Shown in pieces: positions 7,890 to 16,208 of a stretch of 44,716 nucleotides of DNA. A program made the position numbers and the translations under genes. Location of the stretch: contig JAAZKK010000043.1 in assembly GCA_012799825.1 (NCBI GenBank), positions 1 through 44,716 of the forward strand, in the 5' to 3' direction. The first letter of the stretch is position 1. Each line of letters starts with the position of its first letter. The notes beneath the pieces are model-generated. The model worked only from the letters and a program-made list of their open reading frames with translations. It was not told the origin of the DNA and did no database searches. Source of the DNA: Clostridiaceae bacterium. GTDB lineage: Bacteria; Bacillota; Clostridia; Saccharofermentanales; DTU023.

Positions 7890-10154
7890 ATGAATAATGG
7901 CTTTTGGAAGAAACTGTTAGCTCTCGTTCTGACGAGTATCCTTTTGTTCGGTGTTGTTTCATGTAAACCTGCCGAGATTGAACCCTTAAATGAACAAACA
8001 AGAGCTTCTGTGTCTGAAAGTACTGACGACACCTTTGCGCCGAATCCGGAGCCGGTGGAGACAGCACCAGTTGACGATACGCTTATGGCTGTCAAACTGG
8101 GCACAGTGACGGAACCGGAAAATCACATTTTAGACTGCAATGCGATCTATAATGCGCAACTCGGTGAGTATCTGGAATATTATGAAAAGGCGCTAGAAGA
8201 GAAAGACATCAACAAAAGATGGATCTTCCAAGCGATCGCAGAGGCAAAATTATTAGAGTCAGGCGTCATCCTCCCAACCACTTCACAGGGAGGTACCATC
8301 TCGATGAGCCGTGTCGTTCCTTACTCTACTTGTTTTGTGCTATGGGGTAATGATGCTAAAAAGGTGCACACGGCACTGGTGGCGACCGAGCTGATTAGAA
8401 GAGAAGATCGCGGTGCGTTGAGGGCGATGTGGAATGAGCTCAAGGGTACGGGCACCTACTATGAGGAAGCAAAAAAGTTCATGGCAGACAGAGGCTATGG
8501 GCTGCAAGACGAATGTACCTATTTCTATACGTCAGATCCTAAGACCTGGGACTATCATGCAACCAACGATGTCGCAGATATTAGAGCAATCCTTCTGACG
8601 ATTGATGGCCTCTACAGCTATGACCAAGAAGGCGTATTACAGCCGAGCTTGGCGACTGATTATGAAGTGTCTGAAGACGGTCTCAAGTACACTTTTAAAC
8701 TTCGTGAAGGTGTGAAATGGGTTGACTCTCAGGGGCATGAACTTGCTGAGATGAATGCAGACGATTATGTTGCCGCAATGCAACACCTACTGGACGCCAA
8801 AGGCGGACTTGAGCATCTCGTTACGTCGACCGGTGCGGGCATTCTCAACGCTGAAGAGTACCTTGACGGCGAAGTGACCGACTTTGCGGAGGTCGGTGTT
8901 AAAGCACTTGATAGATACATTGTCGAATACACTCTGGCAAAACCCTGCTCGTTCTTCATGACCATGCTGGGCTACAACGTGTTTGCGCCGATGTGCAGAA
9001 CCTATTATGAATCTATGGGCGGCGTGTTCGGATCCGCTTTTGAAGACGTCAAAGCGAAAGACGGTTACAACTACGGTAAGACGCCGGATACCATTGCTTA
9101 CATCGGGCCTTATCTCGTGACGGATGTGCAGGAAAAAACAGAACTGGTATTTGAGGCAAACCCCAACTACTGGAACAGAGATGCTGTCGCCATTAGGAAA
9201 TGTACGTGGCTTTTTAACGACGAATCCGACTCGTTGAGACCATACACAGAGTGTTTGGAGGGTGTAATTGATGACTGTGAACTGAACTCAAGTTTTTTAG
9301 AAGTCGCAGATGAGAACGATAACTTCGAAAAGTACGGTTATGTCACCGATACCAATGCGATCACATTCTCATTTTTCTTTAACCTGAACCGACACGCATT
9401 CATGAACTCCAACGATGTAACGAAGTGCGTATCGACGCAGACTGTAACCGATGCGTGGAGAACACACAAAGCGATCAATAACAAACATTTCCGTCTTGCG
9501 GTAATGTACTCTCTCGACCGAGCGACCTACAACGCTCAGGATGTGGGCGAAGATTTGAAGTACAACAGCATCCGTAACAGCTATGTACCTTGGAATTTTA
9601 TTTCACTCAATGAAGATGTTCTCGTAGACATCAATGGTGTGAATACGACCTTCCCTGCTGGGACATGGTACGGTGAGATCGTTCAAGCACAGCTTGAAGC
9701 GGATGGCTATCCAATCGTTGCGTACAATCCCTATGCAGACAACGGTCTTGGTTCAGGCGACGGTTACGACGGCTGGTACAATCCTGATGTTGCGGTCGAG
9801 GAACTTAACATAGCGATCGAAGAACTATCGAAGATCGGTGTTGAGATCTCAAAAGAGACTCCGATCAAGATCGACTATCCATACCCTGACGTTAACGAAG
9901 CCTACTTAAAGAAGGCCAACGCACTGAAACAGAGCGTTGAGAAAGTCCTTGATGACAAGGTTATTATTAATCTTGTTGCCTCTGAGAACTTCAATGATTG
10001 GTACTATGCTACCTACTGTGCTGCCACCGGTTACGAGAAGAACTATGACATCAGTGACGCTTCAGGCTCACGTCCTTACTACGGTGATCCCGCAACGTAT
10101 CTTAATGCATATTTGTTAGGTGGCGACATGGTGAACATTCTCGGGCTCGATTAA
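7890..10154 (+). CDS. Oligopeptide-binding lipoprotein, SBP family 5, with apparent circular permutation
   Basis: The start at 7890 follows AAAAGGAGA; an upstream in-frame extension lacks a ribosome site. The 754-residue product has a signal peptide with lipobox and lipidated Cys25 (FGVVSC), then an acidic Ser/Thr/Pro linker to ~65. Residues ~208-754 align in order with AmiA/AliA/OppA-type peptide-binding proteins: YTSDPKTWDY, IDGLYSYDQEGVLQPSLATDYEVSEDGLKYTFKLREGVKW as separate blocks, IGPYLV, HFRLAVMYSLDRATYNAQ, and the late YGDPATYLNAYL. The protein stops there, about 15 residues later, although relatives continue for 100 or more residues. The missing C-terminal part is recognisable instead at residues ~85-200 (NKRWIFQAIAEAK, SGVILPTTSQGG, MSRVVPY). 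No permease or ATPase genes adjoin it; it is an orphan receptor flanked by tRNA genes. Confidence 0.9.
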   Translation: MNNGFWKKLLALVLTSILLFGVVSCKPAEIEPLNEQTRASVSESTDDTFAPNPEPVETAPVDDTLMAVKLGTVTEPENHILDCNAIYNAQLGEYLEYYEKALEEKDINKRWIFQAIAEAKLLESGVILPTTSQGGTISMSRVVPYSTCFVLWGNDAKKVHTALVATELIRREDRGALRAMWNELKGTGTYYEEAKKFMADRGYGLQDECTYFYTSDPKTWDYHATNDVADIRAILLTIDGLYSYDQEGVLQPSLATDYEVSEDGLKYTFKLREGVKWVDSQGHELAEMNADDYVAAMQHLLDAKGGLEHLVTSTGAGILNAEEYLDGEVTDFAEVGVKALDRYIVEYTLAKPCSFFMTMLGYNVFAPMCRTYYESMGGVFGSAFEDVKAKDGYNYGKTPDTIAYIGPYLVTDVQEKTELVFEANPNYWNRDAVAIRKCTWLFNDESDSLRPYTECLEGVIDDCELNSSFLEVADENDNFEKYGYVTDTNAITFSFFFNLNRHAFMNSNDVTKCVSTQTVTDAWRTHKAINNKHFRLAVMYSLDRATYNAQDVGEDLKYNSIRNSYVPWNFISLNEDVLVDINGVNTTFPAGTWYGEIVQAQLEADGYPIVAYNPYADNGLGSGDGYDGWYNPDVAVEELNIAIEELSKIGVEISKETPIKIDYPYPDVNEAYLKKANALKQSVEKVLDDKVIINLVASENFNDWYYATYCAATGYEKNYDISDASGSRPYYGDPATYLNAYLLGGDMVNILGLD

Positions 10155-10223
10155 TCATATAGGAAGAGACTCAAACGCTGCGCTGATATGATGTAGCCAA
10201 TACTTCGATAGAAAACGCTTTTT

Positions 10224-10252
10224 TTGACTTTTCTCTGAAGACAACGTACAAT
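10224..10252 (+). promoter_or_regulatory. tRNA-Pro promoter
   Basis: TTGACT (10224-10229) and TACAAT (10247-10252) are 17 bases apart, and the predicted start lies about 5 bases before tRNA-Pro. Confidence 0.85.
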
Positions 10253-10263
10253 TCTACAGGTAG

Positions 10264-10339
10264 CGAGGTGTGGCGCAGGTGGGAGCGCGCTTGCTTTGGG
10301 AGCAAGAGGCCGCAGGTTCAATCCCTGTCACCTCGACCA
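10264..10339 (+). tRNA. tRNA-Pro (TGG)
   Basis: The 76-base cloverleaf has acceptor CGAGGTG/CACCTCG, anticodon loop TTTGGGA (TGG at 10297-10299), and an encoded CCA. It has its own promoter and terminator. Confidence 0.96.
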
Positions 10340-10344
10340 ATATA

Positions 10345-10393
10345 GAAAACAGCCGTTGATACCATTCCTAGGCGTTGGCGGCTGTTTTCTTTT
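10345..10393 (+). terminator. Intrinsic terminator of tRNA-Pro
   Basis: An 11-bp perfect stem GAAAACAGCCG/CGGCTGTTTTC (10345-10355 and 10379-10389) is followed by T residues. The stem's A-rich left side also allows it to act on transcripts arriving from azlD on the minus strand. Confidence 0.88.
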
Positions 10394-10428
10394 GTCTCGG
10401 GTAGATATCGCTATTTTGGTAACCGCGA

Positions 10429-10755
10429 CTAGAAAACTTGTTGAACTAAAAGCATGTAGCAGATTGTGCCGCCACCGATACTCAGCAGGGATTGACGTTT
10501 CCAAAGGTGTAATAGGGCGACAACAGCAAGTGAAATCACTTCAGGCAGAAAACCCTGAAGTTCGGTAACGTGAACGTCTTTTAGACAATAAACAACGAGC
10601 ATAGCTATGGATGCGGCAGGGAGTACTTTGCTCAAACGCAATAACCAACGCGGCCTTTTTTTATTGGCAGGGAAGAGCAGAAAGGGCAGAAAGCGCGTTG
10701 CGGCCGTTCCTATCGCGATTACGGCAATGAGAATAAAATCGTGTGTATCAGGCAA
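10429..10755 (-). CDS. azlD: AzlD family branched-chain amino acid export subunit
   Basis: This 108-residue, very hydrophobic protein has about four membrane segments and the AzlD pattern AIGTAATRFLPFLLF near the N-terminus. AzlD is the small partner of AzlC; the pair exports branched-chain amino acids or their analogues. The frame starts at TTG (10755), which overlaps the azlC stop by 8 bases and follows AGGAGG, so the unusual start is well supported and translation is coupled. The tRNA-Pro terminator lies downstream and can end transcription in this direction too. Confidence 0.9.
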   Translation of the reverse strand: MPDTHDFILIAVIAIGTAATRFLPFLLFPANKKRPRWLLRLSKVLPAASIAMLVVYCLKDVHVTELQGFLPEVISLAVVALLHLWKRQSLLSIGGGTICYMLLVQQVF

Positions 10756-11455
10756 GGTGTTCTTCCTCCTTTCGCCGCTGCAAAAGAAATAATAGGCTAA
10801 TCGCGATGATGACCATGGCTGCGATCAGGAAGTGATCCGGTCCGAAAACGATTCTGGAAACGGCAGTAGCCGCGATTCCAATCAGTGCAGGTGCGTGGTT
10901 TTTTGTCTCTTTCCACTGTTCAAGAAAAATCACTGTGAAAAGCGCCGTCATAGAGAATTCGATGCCCTTGCTATTGAAAGGAAGAGCACTGCCCAATACG
11001 TTGCCGATGGCTCCTCCGGCGATCCAATAAAGGTGGTTTAATAGCGTGACCGTGAAATAGTAAGCGGTTCTATTCTCATTTTTTACATGTGGTTGGCTGC
11101 ATACAAGGGAGTAGGTTTCATCGGTTAAACCAAAAATGAGATACGATTTTACTTTGCCTGTATTTTCATAGCGCTCCAACACCGACAATCCGTAAAAGAG
11201 GTGTCTGGCATTGACGAGAAACGTCATCAGCAATGCCGTTGCAGGACTTGCCTTTGCCGTAAGCAAGGATACGGCAACGTACTGCATAGAACCGGCAAAG
11301 ATGAAGGTGCTCATAAGTAAAACAAAATAAAGGGGATAGCCTGCATCGGACATCAGAACACCAAAGCCCATGCCGAGAATAATGTAAGCTGCGAGAATTG
11401 GCAGCGTATCAATGAATGCCGTTTTCAGCACTTTACCTTTGATTAATGTCCACAT
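10748..11455 (-). CDS. azlC: AzlC family branched-chain amino acid permease
   Basis: The 235-residue polytopic protein contains the AzlC signatures ILGMGFGVL, FIFAGSMQYVAV and LMTFLVNARHLFYGLS, followed by FGLTDETYSL. AzlC is the large subunit of an exporter for branched-chain amino acids such as leucine or azaleucine. AAAGGAG lies about 13 bases before the ATG, slightly far. It is the first gene of the azlCD pair, divergent from the XRE/GIN regulator gene; the 337-base gap holds a strong palindrome that could control either direction. Confidence 0.92.
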   Translation of the reverse strand: MWTLIKGKVLKTAFIDTLPILAAYIILGMGFGVLMSDAGYPLYFVLLMSTFIFAGSMQYVAVSLLTAKASPATALLMTFLVNARHLFYGLSVLERYENTGKVKSYLIFGLTDETYSLVCSQPHVKNENRTAYYFTVTLLNHLYWIAGGAIGNVLGSALPFNSKGIEFSMTALFTVIFLEQWKETKNHAPALIGIAATAVSRIVFGPDHFLIAAMVIIAISLLFLLQRRKEEEHLA

Positions 11456-11600
11456 GTGTCGTTTTGTGCTCCTTTCGCTATGGTCTTAGGTTATTCTGTT
11501 ATGTTGACATATTTATGCAAGAATCGTAATCCACAATCGAGCTAAATCATATTGTCAAACACGATTAAAAGACGGTCAAAGTGCCGGCGATTTATAAGGT

Positions 11601-11606
11601 TATAAT
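11601..11606 (+). promoter_or_regulatory. Candidate -10 box upstream of the XRE/GIN gene
   Basis: A TATAAT box lies 12 bases before a perfect 30-base palindrome and about 190 bases before the ATG. No good -35 box is seen at the right spacing, so an activator or another start site may be needed. Confidence 0.4.
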
Positions 11607-11618
11607 CTATTCCGGAGA

Positions 11619-11648
11619 TCAACTATTCGTTGTTCAACGAATAGTTGA
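11619..11648. promoter_or_regulatory. Perfect palindrome, candidate operator
   Basis: Two 14-base arms (TCAACTATTCGTTG and its exact complement) are separated by two T residues. The palindrome begins where transcription from the TATAAT at 11601 would start. It has no T run suited to a terminator (GTAAAAAAGC follows). It is a good candidate operator, perhaps for the XRE-type regulator encoded downstream. A smaller inverted repeat, ACCGTG/CACGGT, is at 11716-11736. Confidence 0.6.
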
Positions 11649-11792
11649 GTAAAAAAGCAATTGTTTCAACTAAAAGATGATTGATTTCGCATGTTTCGGG
11701 ATCATACTGAAGGTGACCGTGATCTTTTTACACGGTACAACTGTCGGACGGCGAAGTAAGGTCACGTCCGTCGACATATAAGGAGGACAACA

Positions 11793-13001
11793 ATGGCATA
11801 CGATATTGCGAAACTGGGCGTACGCATTTCCCAGATGAGAAGAGAGAGAGGCCTGACACAGGAAGCACTCTCACAGAAGCTCGGTGTTTCGCCTCAAGCT
11901 GTATCAAAATGGGAGACCGGTATCGGCTGTCCCGATATCGCTTTATTGCCGGTGATCGCTGAAGCATTTAGTGTGACGATTGATGACTTGTTCAGCGATG
12001 ATATTGCAACTGTCAATACGGTTGCAGACAACGATTTTTCATTTCCTGATGAATACGGCAATCTCCGTTTCGTTGCAGGACTGAAGAACAGAGCGTGCTA
12101 CGCAGATATGGAAGGTGAAGTAGACGGATCGGTCGTCCGGTTTCAGGATGGGAGTGAAGCCGATTTGGAAGAAATGGTTGTCATCAATCGCGGGAAGGGC
12201 AATATATTGCTTCGCACGAGTGAAGATTTTGGCACCGGTGATTGGGAGAGCGACAAGGGCACTGTAAATCCTGACGATGACAATGAGATCATTTCGGATA
12301 TAGACAGTTTGGGTTTAGATCTCACTGGCTCATGCGATATTGAGATTGAACCTTCAAAAGACAGGAAGATGCGTTGGTTTGCCGACGGCACTTCTTCTTT
12401 CATGTCGAATCTCTCTATCGAGCAAAAAGGATCGACACTTTTCATTCGTGTTAAAAAACATCAGAGCGGAAATTTTTTCGGTTCCGTTATCGGAAACCGG
12501 CAAAGCGGGAGCATTCGTCTTTATCTCACACGTCCAGTCATCAAATCATTTAACGCAAAGGTTAGAGGTGCCTCCGACATCAGAGGCACAATCAATGTGG
12601 AAGCGGCAAATATCACGATCGCCGGTTCCGGCGACATGACATTGAAAGACATCGCTGTACTTCAGCTGAAAATCGCGGGATCAGGAGATTGTGATTTCGG
12701 CAAAGTTGAGGATGCGACGATCGATATTGCAGGTTCAGGAGACGTCACCATTAATGAGTTGTCTAAGGCAGGGCAGATCAAGATCGCAGGGTCAGGCGAT
12801 GTCTCTATCTTAGGCGGTGAAGCGGATCGCCTTGAGGTATCAATCGTCGGTTCAGGTGATGTTGACGCGAAACGCTTGACAGTTGACGAGCTTGACATTG
12901 AAATGTGGGGAACGGGTGAAGCTGTCATCGGTCGTGTGCGAGGTCACTCAGTTGAGCGCGTTTCGAGAGCATCCAACCTTAAAATCCTTTATAGAGATTA
13001 G
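11793..13001 (+). CDS. XRE family HTH protein fused to a GIN/DUF2807-like beta-repeat domain
   Basis: The 402-residue protein starts after AAGGAGG. Residues ~6-65 are a classical XRE helix-turn-helix (RRERGLTQEALSQKLGVSPQ, AVSKWETG, LFSVTIDDLF-like end). A linker of ~150 residues follows. Residues ~240-390 contain at least five repeats of about 20 residues with the core I-x-I-A-G-S-G-D, as in the beta-solenoid GIN/DUF2807 fold. There is no signal peptide or membrane segment, so the repeat domain should be cytoplasmic, unlike the usual exported DUF2807 proteins. It is probably a transcription regulator whose C-terminal solenoid senses or assembles. It is monocistronic, divergent from azlCD. 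Confidence 0.85.
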   Translation: MAYDIAKLGVRISQMRRERGLTQEALSQKLGVSPQAVSKWETGIGCPDIALLPVIAEAFSVTIDDLFSDDIATVNTVADNDFSFPDEYGNLRFVAGLKNRACYADMEGEVDGSVVRFQDGSEADLEEMVVINRGKGNILLRTSEDFGTGDWESDKGTVNPDDDNEIISDIDSLGLDLTGSCDIEIEPSKDRKMRWFADGTSSFMSNLSIEQKGSTLFIRVKKHQSGNFFGSVIGNRQSGSIRLYLTRPVIKSFNAKVRGASDIRGTINVEAANITIAGSGDMTLKDIAVLQLKIAGSGDCDFGKVEDATIDIAGSGDVTINELSKAGQIKIAGSGDVSILGGEADRLEVSIVGSGDVDAKRLTVDELDIEMWGTGEAVIGRVRGHSVERVSRASNLKILYRD

Positions 13002-13037
13002 GCAAACCGCTCTGCGCTATAAAATATAAACGTACTG

Positions 13038-13073
13038 GATAGAAGAGGTTGTCTGAAAACAGCCTTTTCTATC
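13038..13073 (+). terminator. Terminator after the XRE/GIN gene
   Basis: GATAGAAGAGGTTGT pairs with ACAGCCTTTTCTATC apart from one mismatch, around a 6-base loop. The inner GGTTGT/ACAGCC stem is directly followed by TTTTCT, which fits intrinsic termination. Confidence 0.7.
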
Positions 13074-13304
13074 ATCACGATCTTCAAACCTACCGTAAAG
13101 GGTAGCTATCCACAGAAGGCTTGTGAACATATAATTAAATAGGAATATTCTGATCAAAGTTCATTGAGGCACAATCTATTTTCAAAGAGATCTTTAACAA
13201 AAGATCATCTGTAGAAAATATGAAGTGCAATGAGTAAGCGAGCTCGAAACAGCGGAAGCATTATTGCTCGTTTAAACCATCTTTTGAAAGGAGGTTTCGA
13301 TGCC

Positions 13305-14159
13305 ATGAAAAAAACGATTAGGTTCTTTGTTGTTATTCTCGCAATATTGCTTGTGCCGCTTGCTGTGCAAGCACAACCCGGTTCACAGCCACATCCTGAT
13401 CCCTATAGCGGTGATTTATCCAATTATGAAGGCAAATGGATCATCAACGGAAAAACTGAGGAGGACACGAATTGGACGCTGGAAATATCCGGCGACAAGT
13501 ACCATTTACATAATGAATATCAGGAATTCAAAGGCGATATCATTTTTACGCCCGGAAACAAAGATATTGGCAGATCGGATATCCTGTGGTTGGATTTTGA
13601 TCCCAAACTTGGTATTGAGATCGTGCTTGAAAATTTAGCCGGCGGCCTGATCGACTTCAGCGGACAGGGGCTCGTTTTTGTAAGACCCGGCAATTATGTC
13701 GAATTTGACGAAGATGAAGAATGGCTGGACTACTCAAAAGAGAAAATGGTCGGCGATTGGGTGATGGATAAGATGTGGGTATCTCTTCCTGAATATAGTT
13801 ATATGATGCATCTTACCAACGAGGATATCATGGCAGGAAGCATAACGGGAGATACGCGATTTATCTTGAGTTTTGATGACGGGATCGTTTATCAAGTATC
13901 TGAAAAGCTTGAAATTCGTGTTCCGATCACCCGTTATCGAAAATTCGGGCGCTATGCCGTGTATTTCGAAAACCGGAATCCGCTTTCACCCTATCTCTAT
14001 GAATTTGTCGCAAGCGTTGTTCCGGAAGAATGGGGAGGTGAATACGCGGGACAGATGGTCATTGATGCATATCCCTGTCCGACTGATCCCACCAGGGTTA
14101 TTATTTATTTTACTTTTACGCAAATTACAAGTGTTGATCAGGTTGAGGGAGGTCATTAA
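13305..14159 (+). CDS. Secreted protein of unknown function
   Basis: The start at 13305 was chosen because AAAGGAGG is 10 bases upstream and the product then begins with a clean signal peptide (MKKTIRFFVVILAILLVPLA, cleavage after VQA). The mature part of ~260 residues is rich in aromatic and acidic residues and seems to contain two related beta-rich halves: YEGKWIING...WTLEISGDKYHL near residue 45 and VGDWVMDKMWVSL...YMMHLT near 150. This suggests a duplicated lipocalin-like or jelly-roll unit, but that is inference. I do not recognise the family. It forms a pair with the lipoprotein gene 2 bases downstream. Confidence 0.75.
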   Translation: MKKTIRFFVVILAILLVPLAVQAQPGSQPHPDPYSGDLSNYEGKWIINGKTEEDTNWTLEISGDKYHLHNEYQEFKGDIIFTPGNKDIGRSDILWLDFDPKLGIEIVLENLAGGLIDFSGQGLVFVRPGNYVEFDEDEEWLDYSKEKMVGDWVMDKMWVSLPEYSYMMHLTNEDIMAGSITGDTRFILSFDDGIVYQVSEKLEIRVPITRYRKFGRYAVYFENRNPLSPYLYEFVASVVPEEWGGEYAGQMVIDAYPCPTDPTRVIIYFTFTQITSVDQVEGGH

Positions 14160-14161
14160 CT

Positions 14162-14899
14162 ATGAAAAGAGTCATCACGCTGATATTTTCGCTATTTATT
14201 CTCATAGGTGCAGCTGCCTGTTCTCCCAATGAACGATCTCCCGAGACCTCGTCGAAGACGGGGGACAAGGAAACGATATCCGGCCAGACGGATAGTACAA
14301 GCACAGAAGATTTTCAGGCCGGGATTCCCGAGGAATACCGCTTAAAAATCAATGCTCCCGCTGATTGGGGCGAACCTCTGCCGACGTCGGAATACAACAT
14401 TGATTTTCCCTTATTCGGCATTAACGATGTTATGGATCCGCAGCAGCCAAGTGACCAAGAACCGGTCATCTTGCCTAAAGTCGGAGAGCTTTTTACCGTC
14501 GAAGAGTTGGAAGCGTATTTTGGCATGAACATTAAAGTGGGTGATGTTCATCCCATAGAGAACTCTGATGGTGCACGATATCTTCTGTATGAGGCGGAAA
14601 TAAAAGGGTTTTGTGACGGAGAGGTTAACATCTGGATCTATGACTGGGGTGATCAGATGTCTGCGTTATCTACAATGAACATAGTCTTATCTGACCCGCG
14701 CGAAATAGAAGGTTTGGGAAAACGTGCTTTAATCTCCAAAGAAAATGTCTACATACTCGTAAAAGACGGCATTGTTTTGACCGTATCCGTAGAGTTTGTA
14801 CCGCCGGATAGCGGAGGATGGATGGAACCGGCGGATGAAGAGCTGATTCTGGATTTTGCGCACCTAGCCTATGATAGGGTTATAGAAAAATTTGAATAG
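14162..14899 (+). CDS. Lipoprotein of unknown function
   Basis: The 245-residue product has a lipoprotein signal (MKRVITLIFSLFILIGAAAC) with lipidated Cys20, then a Ser/Thr/Glu-rich linker to ~55. A globular domain of ~190 residues follows with VGELFTVEELEAYFGMNIKVGD, GARYLLYEAEIKGFCDGEVNIWIYD, and a C-terminal helix, given here as separate blocks. The start follows GGGAGG and lies 2 bases after the upstream stop, so it is co-translated with the secreted protein. The two exported products probably act together at the cell surface. No enzyme motif was recognised. Confidence 0.75.
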   Translation: MKRVITLIFSLFILIGAAACSPNERSPETSSKTGDKETISGQTDSTSTEDFQAGIPEEYRLKINAPADWGEPLPTSEYNIDFPLFGINDVMDPQQPSDQEPVILPKVGELFTVEELEAYFGMNIKVGDVHPIENSDGARYLLYEAEIKGFCDGEVNIWIYDWGDQMSALSTMNIVLSDPREIEGLGKRALISKENVYILVKDGIVLTVSVEFVPPDSGGWMEPADEELILDFAHLAYDRVIEKFE

Positions 14900-15252
14900 T
14901 GTTACTGTCGAAATTGCGCCGGTATCAAAAGTATGCCACTAAACAGTTTTATTAACTGTATTCACCGCTATGTTTTTAGTCTAGTTTGGACTCAGCCGTT
15001 GGAACAACTGTACCATCGGCTGTTTTTCGTTTATGGAGATTTCTAACACGTGCGTTATCTGCTGAATGTAACACTTTTGATAATAATGGATAAAACGGCT
15101 ACACTATGAGTGTGAAAAGATTTGCGGTTTCTGTTTGTGTTGAATGATTCAGCGACGAACCGTTTCTTTAAGCAACATGAAAAAAGCACATTCTCTATTT
15201 TGCTCTTGAATTACTCGTGGTGGTTTAAGGGTTTTGATATAAGGAGGCTTAG
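14900..15252. other. Intergenic region before the beta-helix acyltransferase-like gene
   Basis: Apart from the terminator at 14993-15027 and the ribosome site AAGGAGG at the end, nothing clear is visible. A short frame running through 15122-15310 overlaps the downstream gene and has no ribosome site. Confidence 0.5.
14993..15027 (+). terminator. Terminator after the secreted/lipoprotein pair
   Basis: CAGCCG (14993-14998) pairs with CGGCTG (15017-15022) around an 18-base loop and is followed by five T residues. Confidence 0.75.
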
Positions 15253-15936
15253 ATGTCTATTGCTGATCTTGAGACGCAACATTTTTTTCATCTCCGAGGC
15301 GATGAGATGATTGCCCCGTTTTTTGCGTCACACCGTTATCCGTGGACAATGCTTAATTCAATAGGTGAATTCATTCGTCAACAAGGTCCGTTGCTTTCAG
15401 ATGACTATTATGAGTTGCGCGGACCGGGTGTGTGGGTCGCGCGTTCGGCGAAGATCTGGGATTACGTTACGATTGCGGGGCCTGTGATCATCGGTGAGGG
15501 GACTGAGATCCGACCGGGCGCTTTTATACGAGGCAATGTCTACGTCGGTCCGAACTCCGTGGTCGGCAATTCGACGGAGATTAAAAACTCTATTTTTGTA
15601 GAGCACGTGGAGGCGCCGCATTACAACTATATTGGAGACAGCATTTTGGCATCACATGCTCATATGGGTGCGGGATCAATAACGTCCAATTTGCGCGCAG
15701 ATCGACAAAATATTGTCATTCATTACGAAGGACACAATATGGAGACAGGTCTTCGGAAGATGGGCGCAATACTTGCGGAACACGTTGAGGTGGGGTGTAA
15801 TGCCGTTCTCAATCCTGGTGTTATGTTGTGCGAGCATGCCATGGTCTATCCGGTATCGTGCGTCCGCGTTTCTATGCCTGCATATACCATCCACAAGAAT
15901 CAAGGACAAATCGTCCGGCGCACGGAACGTCTTTGA
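15253..15936 (+). CDS. Left-handed beta-helix acyltransferase-like / GlmU C-domain-like protein
   Basis: The 227-residue protein starts after ATAAGGAGG. From residue ~50 on it shows hexapeptide repeats of the left-handed beta-helix fold (VWVARSAKIWDYVTIAGPVI, IGEGTEIRPGAFIRGNVYVG, VGNSTEIKNSIF as successive blocks) and the HAHMGAGSITSNLRAD stretch seen in UDP-GlcNAc pyrophosphorylase-related proteins. It lacks the N-terminal nucleotidyltransferase domain of GlmU. It may be an acyl- or acetyltransferase acting on a nucleotide sugar, but the substrate is not inferable. It stands alone, followed by a terminator shared with the convergent PRPP-synthetase operon. Confidence 0.85.
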   Translation: MSIADLETQHFFHLRGDEMIAPFFASHRYPWTMLNSIGEFIRQQGPLLSDDYYELRGPGVWVARSAKIWDYVTIAGPVIIGEGTEIRPGAFIRGNVYVGPNSVVGNSTEIKNSIFVEHVEAPHYNYIGDSILASHAHMGAGSITSNLRADRQNIVIHYEGHNMETGLRKMGAILAEHVEVGCNAVLNPGVMLCEHAMVYPVSCVRVSMPAYTIHKNQGQIVRRTERL

Positions 15937-16117
15937 TGTTCTCAAAAAGTTGCACGGTGTTTTATGTGTGCCGGCATCCAAGTAAATCACTTCTACATGA
16001 TTCTTATTCACAAGTAGCACCATAGTGGGTTCATGTCAAAAGAAGCAACTTAAAAGTGATGGTTTTGCTGCAGTATTATGATGAGCCAATGCACTAAATT
16101 CGCCCAGATAGAGTAAC

Positions 16118-16156
16118 AAAAAACAAGGGGTTCGAACCGTTCAGTACCTTGTTTTT
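16118..16156. terminator. Bidirectional terminator between convergent genes
   Basis: AAAAAACAAGG pairs with CCTTGTTTTT around an 18-base loop. The A run before the left arm becomes a T run on the other strand, so it can end both the beta-helix gene and the PRPP-synthetase operon. A second small inverted repeat, ACGTAAAA/TTTTACGT, lies at about 16165-16183. Confidence 0.82.
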
Positions 16157-16208
16157 CTTCAGGTACGTAAAATGCTTTTTACGTCATTTAATCTAATTGA
16201 GGCAGGTT

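Noticed and set aside
7552-10260. Integrated element at the tRNA genes flanking the lipoprotein gene
   Set aside because: No integrase, no repeat of the tRNA 3' ends and no other mobile genes were seen, so an insertion at a tRNA site is not supported.
15122-15310. 62-codon frame before the beta-helix gene
   Set aside because: It overlaps the true start, lacks a ribosome site, and its sequence has low-complexity hydrophobic text only.
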